A stretch of DNA of 64,000 nucleotides from Acidobacteria bacterium Mor1. Its GTDB lineage: Bacteria > Acidobacteriota > Polarisedimenticolia > Polarisedimenticolales > Polarisedimenticolaceae. The notes below the pieces were generated by a model. That model was not told where the DNA came from, searched no databases, and saw only the letters and a program-made list of their open reading frames with translations. Both the position numbers and the translations under genes were made by a program. The DNA lies in assembly GCA_001664505.1 (NCBI GenBank), contig CP011806.1:5814152-5878151 (forward strand), read 5' to 3'. This document shows positions 17,008 to 25,476 of the stretch, piece by piece. Numbering within the stretch: the stretch's first letter is position 1; each line of letters starts with the position of its first letter.

Positions 17008-17913
17008 GTGGCTGCGGTGCTGCGCACGACGGGGCGGATCGCGTCAGTGGTCAGTGCGTTGGTGTTTCTCCTGGTGTGGGGAGCCGGCACCGGTTGCCAC
17101 GTGAGCGACTACGGATTGATCACCGACAACAACCAGACCAGCGCCGGGGGCGGTCCCCAGGAGATCCGGGACACAAGGGGTAAGGCCAAGCTGGTGTTTG
17201 CGCAAAAGTGGGCGACGCTTCAGGCCGATGGGACCGATGAGATCAACACCTTCGTTCGGCAGAACGCCGATGGGGCCCAGACTCTCAGTTCACACAACAA
17301 CTTCTCGGTCGCCGGGGACGCCACGTTCTCCGATGATCTGTACTGTTCTCCGGAAACCGAGGGCTGCGCGGTGCGCAAGTCCTTCGACAAGGATCCAACC
17401 GATCCTGAGGAAGATCCGTACGATCGCTACACGTTCAAGGAATGTCCCGGCGCCCGCTCGATTTGCCTCAGCCTGGCGACTCAGCGCTACTACGGAGAGT
17501 GTGGGAGGACGAGCACTCTCAGTCTGCAGGACCGGTTGACCCTCTGGAACATGGGGCAGATCGTCGCCGTCGGTGGACGTGAGGCACTCTACTTCCAGGC
17601 CGATCGCAACAGCCTCTCGGTCACGTTGGCCAATGACGAGGGCTTGGTGACGCCGCTGGCGCTCTCCGGAGAGCTGGAAGGCTGGGTCCAGACCGGCGGC
17701 TTGGAGCAGGGGTTGGTCGACGCTTCGAACCCGCTGATCGGGATGGTCGTGCGCTCATACGCCCGCTGGGTTCATGAACACGCCACCGAGGAGACGACCA
17801 TCTCCGGTTGCTACCGGGGTATCTGCCGGCAATGGACCGTGGCGGGGAACTCGCAGGATCTGAGCGGTGGCGACTCCGTCAGCGAGATTCTGCAGTTCGC
17901 AGCCCGTTTCTGA
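17008..17913 (+). CDS. putative lipoprotein, LITDNNQT paralogue family, copy D
   Basis: A 301-residue paralogue. GTG 17008, 2 bases after the stop of copy C, gives a signal peptide with hydrophobic core VVSALVFLLVWGAGTGC and mature start CHVSDYG-LITDNNQT. The motifs DDLYCSPE.EGCA, KECPG, ICLSLATQRYYGECGRT, LTLWNMG and GCYRGICRQWTVAG align with copies A-C. An upstream extension in the same frame merely reads through copy C out of frame. It ends the three-gene run and is convergent with the Mpo1-like gene. Confidence 0.8.
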   Translation: MAAVLRTTGRIASVVSALVFLLVWGAGTGCHVSDYGLITDNNQTSAGGGPQEIRDTRGKAKLVFAQKWATLQADGTDEINTFVRQNADGAQTLSSHNNFSVAGDATFSDDLYCSPETEGCAVRKSFDKDPTDPEEDPYDRYTFKECPGARSICLSLATQRYYGECGRTSTLSLQDRLTLWNMGQIVAVGGREALYFQADRNSLSVTLANDEGLVTPLALSGELEGWVQTGGLEQGLVDASNPLIGMVVRSYARWVHEHATEETTISGCYRGICRQWTVAGNSQDLSGGDSVSEILQFAARF

Positions 17914-17922
17914 ACTCGGCCG

Positions 17923-18231
17923 CTAGCGCTTGCCGAAGGTCTTTCGGGCCCACCAGCGGGTGCCGACCAGCAGGAAGCGCCAGTCCTTGAAAAACTCCGG
18001 CGGCTTCTTCTCGAAGTAGTGGCCGACGAACTGGAAGACCCAGCCGATCACGAACAGGGCACCGGAGAGCGCGAGGAAGCGCAGATCGATGAAGGCCAGG
18101 GGGAGCGCGACCAGGGAGATCACGATCATCGGGATGCCGATGGTGTGGCAGGCCCGGTTGATCGGGTTCTGGTGACTCTCGCCGTACTCGTCGATCCAGT
18201 CGTCCCACGACTTCGAGCTGAATAGCGCCAT
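17923..18231 (-). CDS. Mpo1-like (DUF962) membrane protein
   Basis: A 102-residue protein with the family blocks Y.ESHQNPINRACHTIGIPMI, VGHYFEKKPPEFF and LVGTRWWARK, plus two central hydrophobic stretches. Yeast Mpo1, of the same family, is an Fe(II)-dependent dioxygenase in 2-hydroxy fatty acid alpha-oxidation. Its conserved histidines (ESHQN, ACH, GHYFE) are kept here. The bacterial role is not established. ATG 18231 has GGAGGACACC upstream; a longer frame to 18312 has no SD. Confidence 0.88.
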   Translation of the reverse strand: MALFSSKSWDDWIDEYGESHQNPINRACHTIGIPMIVISLVALPLAFIDLRFLALSGALFVIGWVFQFVGHYFEKKPPEFFKDWRFLLVGTRWWARKTFGKR

Positions 18232-18344
18232 GGTGTCCTCCGCTCCCCGGGACGGGGCTGCCCGAAAATGATACCCCAGGCAACTCGCCCGGGCCTGACG
18301 GGCGGGTTTCAAACCCTGGGCGCCCGGTGTTAAGCTCCCCGGCC

Positions 18345-19169
18345 ATGAGCGAAACCAACGGCACGCTGCGCCCCAAATGGCGCAACCGGCTGCACACCAT
18401 CATTTTCGAGGCCGACACCCCGCTGGGGAAGGCTTTCGACATCGCGTTGATGGTGCTGATCGTGATCAGCGTGCTGGCCGTGATGCTGGAGAGCGTCAAC
18501 TCGGTCGCGGCGGTGTTCGGCACCGAGCTGTTCATCCTCGAGTGGGTGCTGACGATCCTCTTCAGCATCGAGTACGTGCTGCGGTTGCTCTCGGTGCGCA
18601 AGCCGATGGGCTACGCCCGCAGCTTCTTCGGGGTCGTCGATCTGCTGGCGTTGCTTCCGACCTACCTGAGCTTGCTCGTCCCGGGAACCCAGTCGCTGCT
18701 GGTCATTCGCGCGCTTCGCCTGCTGCGCGTTTTCCGGGTATTCAAGCTGGCTCAGTTCGTCGTCGAGGCCCGTTTCCTGCGACGCGCCATGGTCGCCTCG
18801 ACCCGCAAGATCGTCGTGTTCCTCGGTGTGGTAATGACGCTGGTCGTGATCATGGGCTCGCTCATGTATCTGATCGAGGGGGAGGAGAACGGCTTCACCA
18901 GTATCCCCCGCGGAGTCTACTGGGCGATCGTGACCGTGACGACCGTGGGCTATGGCGATATCTCGCCCCAGACCGTGCCCGGCCAGATGTTGGCCTCGGT
19001 GCTGATGATCATGGGCTACGCGATTCTCGCGGTACCCACGGGCATCGTCACCGGCGAGTTGGTCCAGGGAACGTTGCGGCCGGTCTCGACCCAGAATTGC
19101 CCGTCCTGCTCCGGGGGTGCCCACGAGTTCGACGCCAAGCACTGCAAGCACTGCGGGGCGAAGCTCTAG
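18345..19169 (+). CDS. voltage-gated potassium channel family ion transporter with C-terminal zinc ribbon
   Basis: A 274-residue six-helix channel subunit. S1 is about 32-50 and S2 about 62-82. S4 carries regularly spaced arginines (IRALRLLRVFRVFK, about 121-134). The pore helix and selectivity filter TVGYGD are at 200-205, followed by S6. It should form a tetrameric K+ channel in the inner membrane. The last 25 residues contain CPSC…CKHC, a four-cysteine zinc ribbon, an appendage found in some bacterial members of this family. The start at ATG 18345 has no clear Shine-Dalgarno. The gene is followed by the convergent glgB gene. Confidence 0.9.
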   Translation: MSETNGTLRPKWRNRLHTIIFEADTPLGKAFDIALMVLIVISVLAVMLESVNSVAAVFGTELFILEWVLTILFSIEYVLRLLSVRKPMGYARSFFGVVDLLALLPTYLSLLVPGTQSLLVIRALRLLRVFRVFKLAQFVVEARFLRRAMVASTRKIVVFLGVVMTLVVIMGSLMYLIEGEENGFTSIPRGVYWAIVTVTTVGYGDISPQTVPGQMLASVLMIMGYAILAVPTGIVTGELVQGTLRPVSTQNCPSCSGGAHEFDAKHCKHCGAKL

Positions 19170-19208
19170 CCGCCCGGGTCTCCGGCCCGGCTCGAACTCA
19201 GTCGCCGC

Positions 19209-21425
19209 TTACGATGCTTCGCCGGCGGGATTTCCGCTTTTGCCGTTTTTTTTTGAGCGAGGCCGTTCGGCCGAGGGCTTGCGCATCGCTTCCCGGGGGC
19301 GGGGATCAGCAGAGCCGTCGCCACCGGAAGTCCCGACGGCGTCGCTTTCGTCGTCGTCCCCGGCCGGCAGCGCCGGCGCGTCCGGGTCGGGTTCGAAGAA
19401 CAGCACCGACATCGGAGGCAGGGTCAGCTCCATGCCGTAGGGGTGTCCGTGAGAGCCGGGCTCCACGGCGTCGACACCTCCCAGATTGCCCTTGCCGCTG
19501 CCGCCGTACGCCTCGGCGTCGCTGTTGAGCAGTTCCTTCCAGCGGCCGCCGTAGGGCACGCCGATGCGGTAGCCGCTCCGCTCGATCGGCGTGAAGTTGC
19601 AGGCCACCAGCATCACCGGGGGGCGCGGCGCCTCCTCCGGCGCCAGCGTCTCGTCGCCCTCCGCGGGCTTTCCTTCGCTGCCGGCGTCGCTCTCGCCGTC
19701 TTTCGAGGCATGCTGCCCATCCGCGGGCACCTTGCCCCAGCGCATGAACACCAGCACGCTCTGTTCGTAGTCGTGGCAATCGATCCACTCGAAGCCGATC
19801 TCGCCGCAGTCCCGCTCGTGCATTGCCGGGCGGCTGATGTGCATCCGGTTGAGATCCCGGACCCAGTGCTGAAGGCCGAGGTTCGATTCGTGTTGGAGCT
19901 GGTGCCAGGGCAGGGCGTGGTCGTGGTTCCACTCGCTCCAGGGGGCGATCTCGCTTCCCATGAACAACAGCTTCTTGCCCGGCTGGGCGTACATCCAGCC
20001 GTAGAGCGCCCTGAGGTTGGCGAACTTGGCCCAGACGTCGCCGGGCATCTTCGACAGCAGAGACCCCTTGCCGTGGACCACCTCGTCGTGGCTCAGGGGC
20101 AGGATGAAGTTCTCCGATCCGGCGTAGATCATGCGGAAGGTGGTCTTGTCGTGGTGGAACTTGCGGTGGATCGGGTCGAGGCTCATGTACTCGAGGGTGT
20201 CGTGCATCCAGCCCATGTCCCACTTCATGCCGAAGCCGAGACCGCCGAGGTAGACCGGGCGGGAAACCATCGGCCATGACGTGCTCTCCTCGGCCACGGT
20301 CTGAACACCGGGGTACTCGCGGAACACGGTCTCGTTGAGCTGGCGCAGGAAGGCGATGGCGTCGAGGTTCTCCTTGCCGCCGTGTTCGTTGGCGACCCAT
20401 TCACCTTCGTCCCGGGAGTAGTCCAGGTAGAGCATCGAGGCCACGGCGTCGACCCGTAGGCCGTCGGCGTGGTAGCGCTCCATCCAGAACAGGGCGTTGC
20501 TGATCAGGAAGCTCAGCACCTGCTTGCGCCCGTAGTTGTAGATCAGCGTCTTCCAGTCGGGGTGGAAGCCCTGGCGCGGGTCCTCATGCTCGAACAGATG
20601 GGTTCCGTCGAAAAAGCCGAGGCCGTGGGGGTCGACGGGGAAGTGGGAAGGCACCCAGTCGAGCAGCACGCCGATCTCGTGGCGGTGCAGCGCGTCGATC
20701 AACCGCATGAGCCCCTGGGGTTCGCCGAAGCGCGCCGTCGGCGCGAAGTAGCCGGTGGTCTGGTAGCCCCAGGATCCGTAGAACGGATGCTCCATCACCG
20801 GCATCAGCTCGACGTGGGTGAAGCCCATCTCGTTCAGATAGGGGGGGAGCTGTTCCGCCAGTTCGTCGTAGCTGAGGAACCGCCCGTGGGAACTGCCGTG
20901 GCGGCGCCAGGACCCCAGGTGCATCTCGTACACGGTCTGGGGGGCATCCAGGGCGTTCCGCTCAGCCCGGGTGCGCATCCACTCGTCGTCGCTCCACTCG
21001 AATTCCAGGTCGTGGAGCACGGACGCGGTCCGCGGCGGCTCTTCGCAACGAATCGCGAAGGGGTCCGCCTTGTCGACCTTGTAGCCCTTGATGTTCGACT
21101 GGATGTGAAACTTGTAGACGTGGCCGCTCTCGAGGCCGGGGATGAAGGTCTCCCAGATACCCGAGGTGCCGTGGGGCAGCATCACGTTGGCCCTGGGCTT
21201 CCAGTCGTTGAAGCTGCCGACCACCGACACGAAGCGGGCCGCCGGCGCCCAGACGGCGAAGTAGTAGCCCTGCTGCCCGTCATGTTCCATCCGGTGGGCG
21301 CCGAGCTTCTCGTAGAGCCGGCTGTGGGTCCCCTCGCGGAACAGATAGATGTCGTCTTCGCTGAGGCGGGTCGCCCGCGGCGGCTTCTTCTTCTCGGCGG
21401 CATCGTCCCGTTCGTCGCTCGCCAC
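19209..21425 (-). CDS. glgB: 1,4-alpha-glucan branching enzyme
   Basis: A 738-residue GH13 enzyme that introduces alpha-1,6 branches into glycogen. The N-terminal CBM48 domain (about 35-130, [20 protein letters not shown]) precedes the catalytic barrel with [10 protein letters not shown], the nucleophile Asp in [15 protein letters not shown], and the acid Glu in [24 protein letters not shown] follows. GTG 21425 starts one base after the TGA of the phosphofructokinase gene, so the two are coupled. Unusual points are an approximately 40-residue acidic, low-complexity insertion inside the C-terminal beta domain (after VLVFMRWGK) and a charged 50-residue tail. The tail is encoded partly by a run of nine A residues (19246-19254 as T). 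Confidence 0.93.
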   Translation of the reverse strand: MASDERDDAAEKKKPPRATRLSEDDIYLFREGTHSRLYEKLGAHRMEHDGQQGYYFAVWAPAARFVSVVGSFNDWKPRANVMLPHGTSGIWETFIPGLESGHVYKFHIQSNIKGYKVDKADPFAIRCEEPPRTASVLHDLEFEWSDDEWMRTRAERNALDAPQTVYEMHLGSWRRHGSSHGRFLSYDELAEQLPPYLNEMGFTHVELMPVMEHPFYGSWGYQTTGYFAPTARFGEPQGLMRLIDALHRHEIGVLLDWVPSHFPVDPHGLGFFDGTHLFEHEDPRQGFHPDWKTLIYNYGRKQVLSFLISNALFWMERYHADGLRVDAVASMLYLDYSRDEGEWVANEHGGKENLDAIAFLRQLNETVFREYPGVQTVAEESTSWPMVSRPVYLGGLGFGMKWDMGWMHDTLEYMSLDPIHRKFHHDKTTFRMIYAGSENFILPLSHDEVVHGKGSLLSKMPGDVWAKFANLRALYGWMYAQPGKKLLFMGSEIAPWSEWNHDHALPWHQLQHESNLGLQHWVRDLNRMHISRPAMHERDCGEIGFEWIDCHDYEQSVLVFMRWGKVPADGQHASKDGESDAGSEGKPAEGDETLAPEEAPRPPVMLVACNFTPIERSGYRIGVPYGGRWKELLNSDAEAYGGSGKGNLGGVDAVEPGSHGHPYGMELTLPPMSVLFFEPDPDAPALPAGDDDESDAVGTSGGDGSADPRPREAMRKPSAERPRSKKNGKSGNPAGEAS

Positions 21426-21426
21426 G

Positions 21427-23040
21427 TCAGGCCTTTCCGGTCCGGTCGAGCACCATGGTGCGTGGCGCTTCGTCGGTGACCTCCGCCGGGCCGAAGAGCT
21501 GGATCGGGCCGGGGTAGAGGTAGCGATCCTCGACCTGCCAACTCTCACGGGCGTCGCGGAAGTGGGTGAACGACGGCGAGTCGAGTTCGACCAGCGCCTT
21601 GCGGATGACCGGCTTCCGGTGCCCGTGACGGGTCTCCATGTTCATCAGGGAGGTCAGCGGAACACCGCAGGCCTCCCACCGATCGACGGGGTGAGAGAGA
21701 TTCGACACCGCGCACATGTAGCCGGTCTTGTCGAAGGCGACCAGCAGCGGAGCGATACGGCCCAGGGTGTAGGTGTAGTCGGCGTCGAAGTTGCTCGGCG
21801 TCGAGCAACGTCCCTCGTAGCCGAAGAAGTGCTTGTGCGCCTTGAAGCCGCCGCCCAGCCGTTCCCGTACGGTCTCGATCAGGAGCGACTCGGTCTCGAT
21901 CAGGCTGACCTGGACGTTGCCGTGGGAGTCCCGGTCGGCCAGGAGCTGCTCCTGGATCTTGCGCGGCAGTCCGCGAAACACCCGGGCGCTCTCGTCGCTG
22001 AGCTTCGCCGCAAGGGCGACCGGCTCGGCGTCGCCGCCTTCAGCCAGCAGATGGTTGATCTCGTCGATCAGCACCCGCATCTCGGGAATGAACTCGATCA
22101 GTCCCTCGGGCACCAGGCAGACACCGTAGTTGCGCCCTGCCTCCTTGCGTGCCTTGACCACATCGACGACCTGAGCCGCGATGGCCTCCAGGGTCGTGCC
22201 CTGGGCTTGAACCTCTTCTCCGATCAGCGCCAGGTTGGGCTGGGTCCGCAGGGCGCATTCGAGGGTCACGTGGCTGGCGCTGCGGCCCATCAGCTTGATG
22301 AAGTGCCAGTACTTGCCGGCGCTACGGGCGTCCCGGCAGATGTTGCCGATCAGCTCCGAGTAGACCTTGGTGGCGGTGTCGAAGCCGAAGGACATCTCGA
22401 CCGCCTCGGCGCGCAGGTCGCCGTCGATGGTCTTGGGTACGCCGATGACCCGGGTGGACGAGCCCCTGGACGCGAAGTGCTCGGCCAGCACCGCGGCGTT
22501 GGTGTTGGAGTCGTCGCCGCCGATGACCACCAGGCCGTCGAGGCCCAGCTCGCCACAGACCTTGCGGCAGGCTTCGAGCTGTTCCTCGGTCTCGATCTTG
22601 TCCCGGCCGCTCCGGATCAGGTCGAAGCCGCCGGTGTTGCGCACGGCGTCGATGGCCGCGTCGTCGAGTTCTCGCTGGACGCCGGTGAAGATCCCCTTGG
22701 GGCCTCCGAGAAAACCGAATAGCCGGGACGCCGGGTCGATCTCCTTGAGGCCGTCGTAGATGCCGGCGATGACGTTGTGACCGCCCGGAGCCTGACCGCC
22801 GCTGAGTACGACTCCAACCGCGAGGGGGCCCTTGCGGACCGGGGCGGCGTCCCCTTCGACGAAGCGCAGGCCGGGGGCGCCGATGGCGCTGGGAAACTGC
22901 TGGCGAATCTCCTCGGCGTCAGCCACAGGGCGGCTGGCCGGTCCCGCTTCCAGATCCAGGTGACCGGCTCCCGCGGCCAGGGCCCGGGGCACTCGCGGAC
23001 GGTAGGCCGCCCGTTGCTGTTCCAGTGGTGATCGCTGCAT
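21427..23040 (-). CDS. pfp: diphosphate-fructose-6-phosphate 1-phosphotransferase (PPi-PFK, long/plant-like type)
   Basis: A 537-residue phosphofructokinase. The nucleotide/PPi loop [25 protein letters not shown] and PKTIDGDL are diagnostic of the PPi-dependent group: Asp after GGD, and Lys in the PKTIDGD motif. [19 protein letters not shown] and VLVPEG-type blocks (here [13 protein letters not shown]) complete the active site. It interconverts fructose-6-P and fructose-1,6-bisP reversibly with PPi, so it can serve glycolysis and gluconeogenesis. It is transcribed ahead of glgB with a 1-base gap, linking hexose-phosphate flux to glycogen. ATG 23040 is preceded by GGGAGAG. Confidence 0.93.
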   Translation of the reverse strand: MQRSPLEQQRAAYRPRVPRALAAGAGHLDLEAGPASRPVADAEEIRQQFPSAIGAPGLRFVEGDAAPVRKGPLAVGVVLSGGQAPGGHNVIAGIYDGLKEIDPASRLFGFLGGPKGIFTGVQRELDDAAIDAVRNTGGFDLIRSGRDKIETEEQLEACRKVCGELGLDGLVVIGGDDSNTNAAVLAEHFASRGSSTRVIGVPKTIDGDLRAEAVEMSFGFDTATKVYSELIGNICRDARSAGKYWHFIKLMGRSASHVTLECALRTQPNLALIGEEVQAQGTTLEAIAAQVVDVVKARKEAGRNYGVCLVPEGLIEFIPEMRVLIDEINHLLAEGGDAEPVALAAKLSDESARVFRGLPRKIQEQLLADRDSHGNVQVSLIETESLLIETVRERLGGGFKAHKHFFGYEGRCSTPSNFDADYTYTLGRIAPLLVAFDKTGYMCAVSNLSHPVDRWEACGVPLTSLMNMETRHGHRKPVIRKALVELDSPSFTHFRDARESWQVEDRYLYPGPIQLFGPAEVTDEAPRTMVLDRTGKA

Positions 23041-23129
23041 GGGTCTCTCCCGGGTGAAGATGGAACGCTATCACATGCAGATCAACTTTCCGGGCGCTGG
23101 CCGGCGGCCGATTTCCCCCGGATAATGGC

Positions 23130-23178
23130 CCCTTCGACCGGGCTCAGGGCGGGTCCCTTCGACCTGGCTCAGGGCGGG
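23130..23178. repeat. tandem pair of 24-base REP-like repeats
   Basis: Two copies of CCCTTCGACC(G/T)GGCTCAGGGCGGG (23130-23153 and 23155-23178) differ at one base and are separated by one base. Each is an imperfect palindrome (CCCT…AGGG). Closely similar sequences are widespread dispersed intergenic elements in high-GC bacterial genomes. They lie between the divergent pfp and metallo-hydrolase genes. Confidence 0.75.
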
Positions 23179-23209
23179 GCCGTCGCGGCAGGGGCGTAGG
23201 AGTGGCGAG

Positions 23210-24079
23210 ATGACCTGGATGCGAGTCTGGATCGGGCTGATCGGGCTGCTGCTGGCGCTGCCGGCGGCGGCACATTCCCACGCGAGGGCGACCTACCTGG
23301 GAAACGAGGGGGTGCTGGTTACCCGGGGCGAGGTCAAGGTGGTCTTTGACGCCTTCTACGCCGACGGCCTGGGCACCTACCTGGTGCCCTCCCGCCAGGT
23401 GGTCGAGGGCTTGCTGGAAGGCCGGGCGCCCTACGACGGGGTCGACGCGGTGTTCGTCTCCCACGTGCACGCCGATCATTTCGCACCGGCATCGATGTTG
23501 AAGTTCCTCCGCACCAAGCCGGAAGTCTCCCTCTACGCACCCGCCCAGGTGGTGGATGCTCTACGGGAACACGCCGGGGACGCTGAAGTGCCGGGCAACC
23601 TCCACCCTCTCGACCTGAAGCCGGGTGAGGAACGCCGCTTCCAGCAGGGCGGGCTCGAGATCCTGGCGGTGCCGGTGCCCCATGCGGGCGGAAAACGGAT
23701 GGAGCACATCCAGAACGTGTTGTTCCGGGTGACCCTGGATGATCAGACCACCGTCATGCACCTCGGCGACGCCGGTGCCGACGAGAAGGTTTTCAAGCCG
23801 CTCTACGAGACCTTCGATGACCGGCCGACCGACGCCGCCTTCGTGCCCTACTGGTTCTTCGGCCAGAAGGCCGGCCGCGCCATCGTCCAACGGATCGGGG
23901 CCGGGCAGACCGTCGGGATTCACGTGCCGCGTGAGGCGGTGGGGCAGGGAGAGGCCTGGCGCGAACGCTACGAGGCGGACCTCTTTGTCGATCCCGGTGA
24001 GGGACGAGATCTGGGTCCCCGCTCCGGACCGGCCGAGGGTTCCGAAGCCCGCCGAGAGGCCTCGTCCGGCGGGGAATAG
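23210..24079 (+). CDS. exported metallo-beta-lactamase-fold hydrolase
   Basis: A 289-residue protein with an N-terminal signal peptide (about 1-22, ending AAAHS) and a metallo-beta-lactamase fold of the UlaG/L-ascorbate-lactonase-like type. Visible motifs are ATYLGNEGVLV, the metal motif HVHADHF, VPHAGGKRMEHIQN, and TVMHLGDAGAD with a further His and Asp ligand. The natural substrate cannot be read from the sequence. ATG 23210 follows AGGAG by 7 bases. It is divergent from pfp and followed on the same strand by the Grx-TrxR fusion after 81 bases. Confidence 0.85.
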   Translation: MTWMRVWIGLIGLLLALPAAAHSHARATYLGNEGVLVTRGEVKVVFDAFYADGLGTYLVPSRQVVEGLLEGRAPYDGVDAVFVSHVHADHFAPASMLKFLRTKPEVSLYAPAQVVDALREHAGDAEVPGNLHPLDLKPGEERRFQQGGLEILAVPVPHAGGKRMEHIQNVLFRVTLDDQTTVMHLGDAGADEKVFKPLYETFDDRPTDAAFVPYWFFGQKAGRAIVQRIGAGQTVGIHVPREAVGQGEAWRERYEADLFVDPGEGRDLGPRSGPAEGSEARREASSGGE

Positions 24080-24160
24080 GGGACTCCCCGCGACCGTTAC
24101 CGTCCGCTCGCGCTTCTGGTACCATGCCCGATTCCGCGCGAGAGGAGGCGGCTACCCAGG

Positions 24161-25363
24161 ATGGCGGACATCACGATCTACACCCGGGACTTCTGTGGGT
24201 ACTGCGTGCGGGCCAAGCGCCTGCTGGACACCAAGGGAGCCTCCTACCAGGAGATCAACATCGATCTCGACCCCGCCAAGGCGGCGGAGATGATCGAGCG
24301 GTCCCAGGGGGGCCGCACCGTGCCCCAGATCTTCATCGACGGCGTCCACGTGGGCGGCTCCGATGACCTGGTCGATCTGGATCGCGCGGGCAAACTGGAC
24401 GAGATGCTGCAGCGAGAAGCGAGGAGGCCTGAACCCGTGGAAACCCATGACGTCGTCATCATCGGATCCGGCCCGGCCGGATTGACCTCGGCGCTCTATA
24501 CCGCCCGTGCCAACCTGAAGCCGGTCGTGGTCGAGGGCCTCAACGCCGGCGGCCAGCTGATGAACACCACCGAGGTAGAGAACTACCCGGGGTTCCCCGA
24601 GGGCATCACCGGCCCCGAGCTGATGGAGCAATTCAAGAAGCAGGCCGAGCGTTTCGGTACGGTCTTCGTGCCGGGTGACGCGATCAAGGTGGACTTCTCT
24701 GCCCGGCCCTTCGGTATCTGGACCGATGAGAAGGAGCTGCGGGCCAACGCGGTGATCGTCGCCAGCGGCGCCTCGCCGCTGACCCTGGGAATCACCGGCG
24801 AGGAAGAGTACGCCGGCCGCGGCGTCTCCTACTGCGCCACCTGCGACGGCTTCTTCTTCCGCGATCAGGAGATCGTCGTGGTCGGCGGCGGCGACACCGC
24901 GATGGAAGAGGCGCTGTTCCTTGCGCGCTACGGCAAGCGGGTCACGGTGATCCACCGCCGCGACGAGCTGCGCGCGTCGAAGATCATGGCCGACCGGGCG
25001 CTGGAGCACGAGAAGATCGAGTTCCTCTGGAATTCGGTGGTCGAAGAGGTGGTCGGCGACGGCACCAAGGTGCAGTCGCTCAAGGTCAAGAACGTGCAGA
25101 CCGGTGAGGTGATCGACCGGGAGTGCGGCGGCTTCTTCGTCGCCATCGGCCACACCCCCAACACCGAGATCTTCAAGAGCGTGCTGCCGATGGAAGAGAC
25201 CGGCTACCTCAAGCTCGAGCAGGGCTCCAAGAGCAATATCGAGGGGGTCTTCATCGCCGGCGACGTCCACGACCACACCTACCGCCAGGCGGTCACCGCT
25301 GCGGGCTACGGCTGCCGCGCAGCGATCGATTGCGAGCGCTGGTTGGAGTCCCAGGGGCGTTAG
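24161..25363 (+). CDS. glutaredoxin-thioredoxin reductase fusion protein
   Basis: A 400-residue natural fusion. Residues 1-84 are a GrxC-type glutaredoxin: FCGYC with C12/C15, TVPQIFI, HVGGSDDL. A short linker (85-95) leads to a complete low-Mr thioredoxin reductase: FAD motif GSGPAG 102-107, YCATCDG with redox C225/C228, NADPH motif GGGDTA 242-247, and GVFIAGDV near the C-terminus. NADPH electrons could be passed from the reductase dithiol directly to the fused glutaredoxin instead of, or besides, a separate thioredoxin. Length and motifs of both halves are intact and no frameshift separates them. ATG 24161 has AGGAGG about 10 bases upstream. Confidence 0.95.
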   Translation: MADITIYTRDFCGYCVRAKRLLDTKGASYQEINIDLDPAKAAEMIERSQGGRTVPQIFIDGVHVGGSDDLVDLDRAGKLDEMLQREARRPEPVETHDVVIIGSGPAGLTSALYTARANLKPVVVEGLNAGGQLMNTTEVENYPGFPEGITGPELMEQFKKQAERFGTVFVPGDAIKVDFSARPFGIWTDEKELRANAVIVASGASPLTLGITGEEEYAGRGVSYCATCDGFFFRDQEIVVVGGGDTAMEEALFLARYGKRVTVIHRRDELRASKIMADRALEHEKIEFLWNSVVEEVVGDGTKVQSLKVKNVQTGEVIDRECGGFFVAIGHTPNTEIFKSVLPMEETGYLKLEQGSKSNIEGVFIAGDVHDHTYRQAVTAAGYGCRAAIDCERWLESQGR

Positions 25364-25476
25364 CAGGCGGGTTTCGGCCGGGGTCCCATCGAGAGACCCG
25401 GGCAGCCGCGAGAAGAAGACAGGTCCGGTCCGTTTGCGCGGGCCGGCGCGGCTGCACTTCCCCGTAGTTTCAGGGC

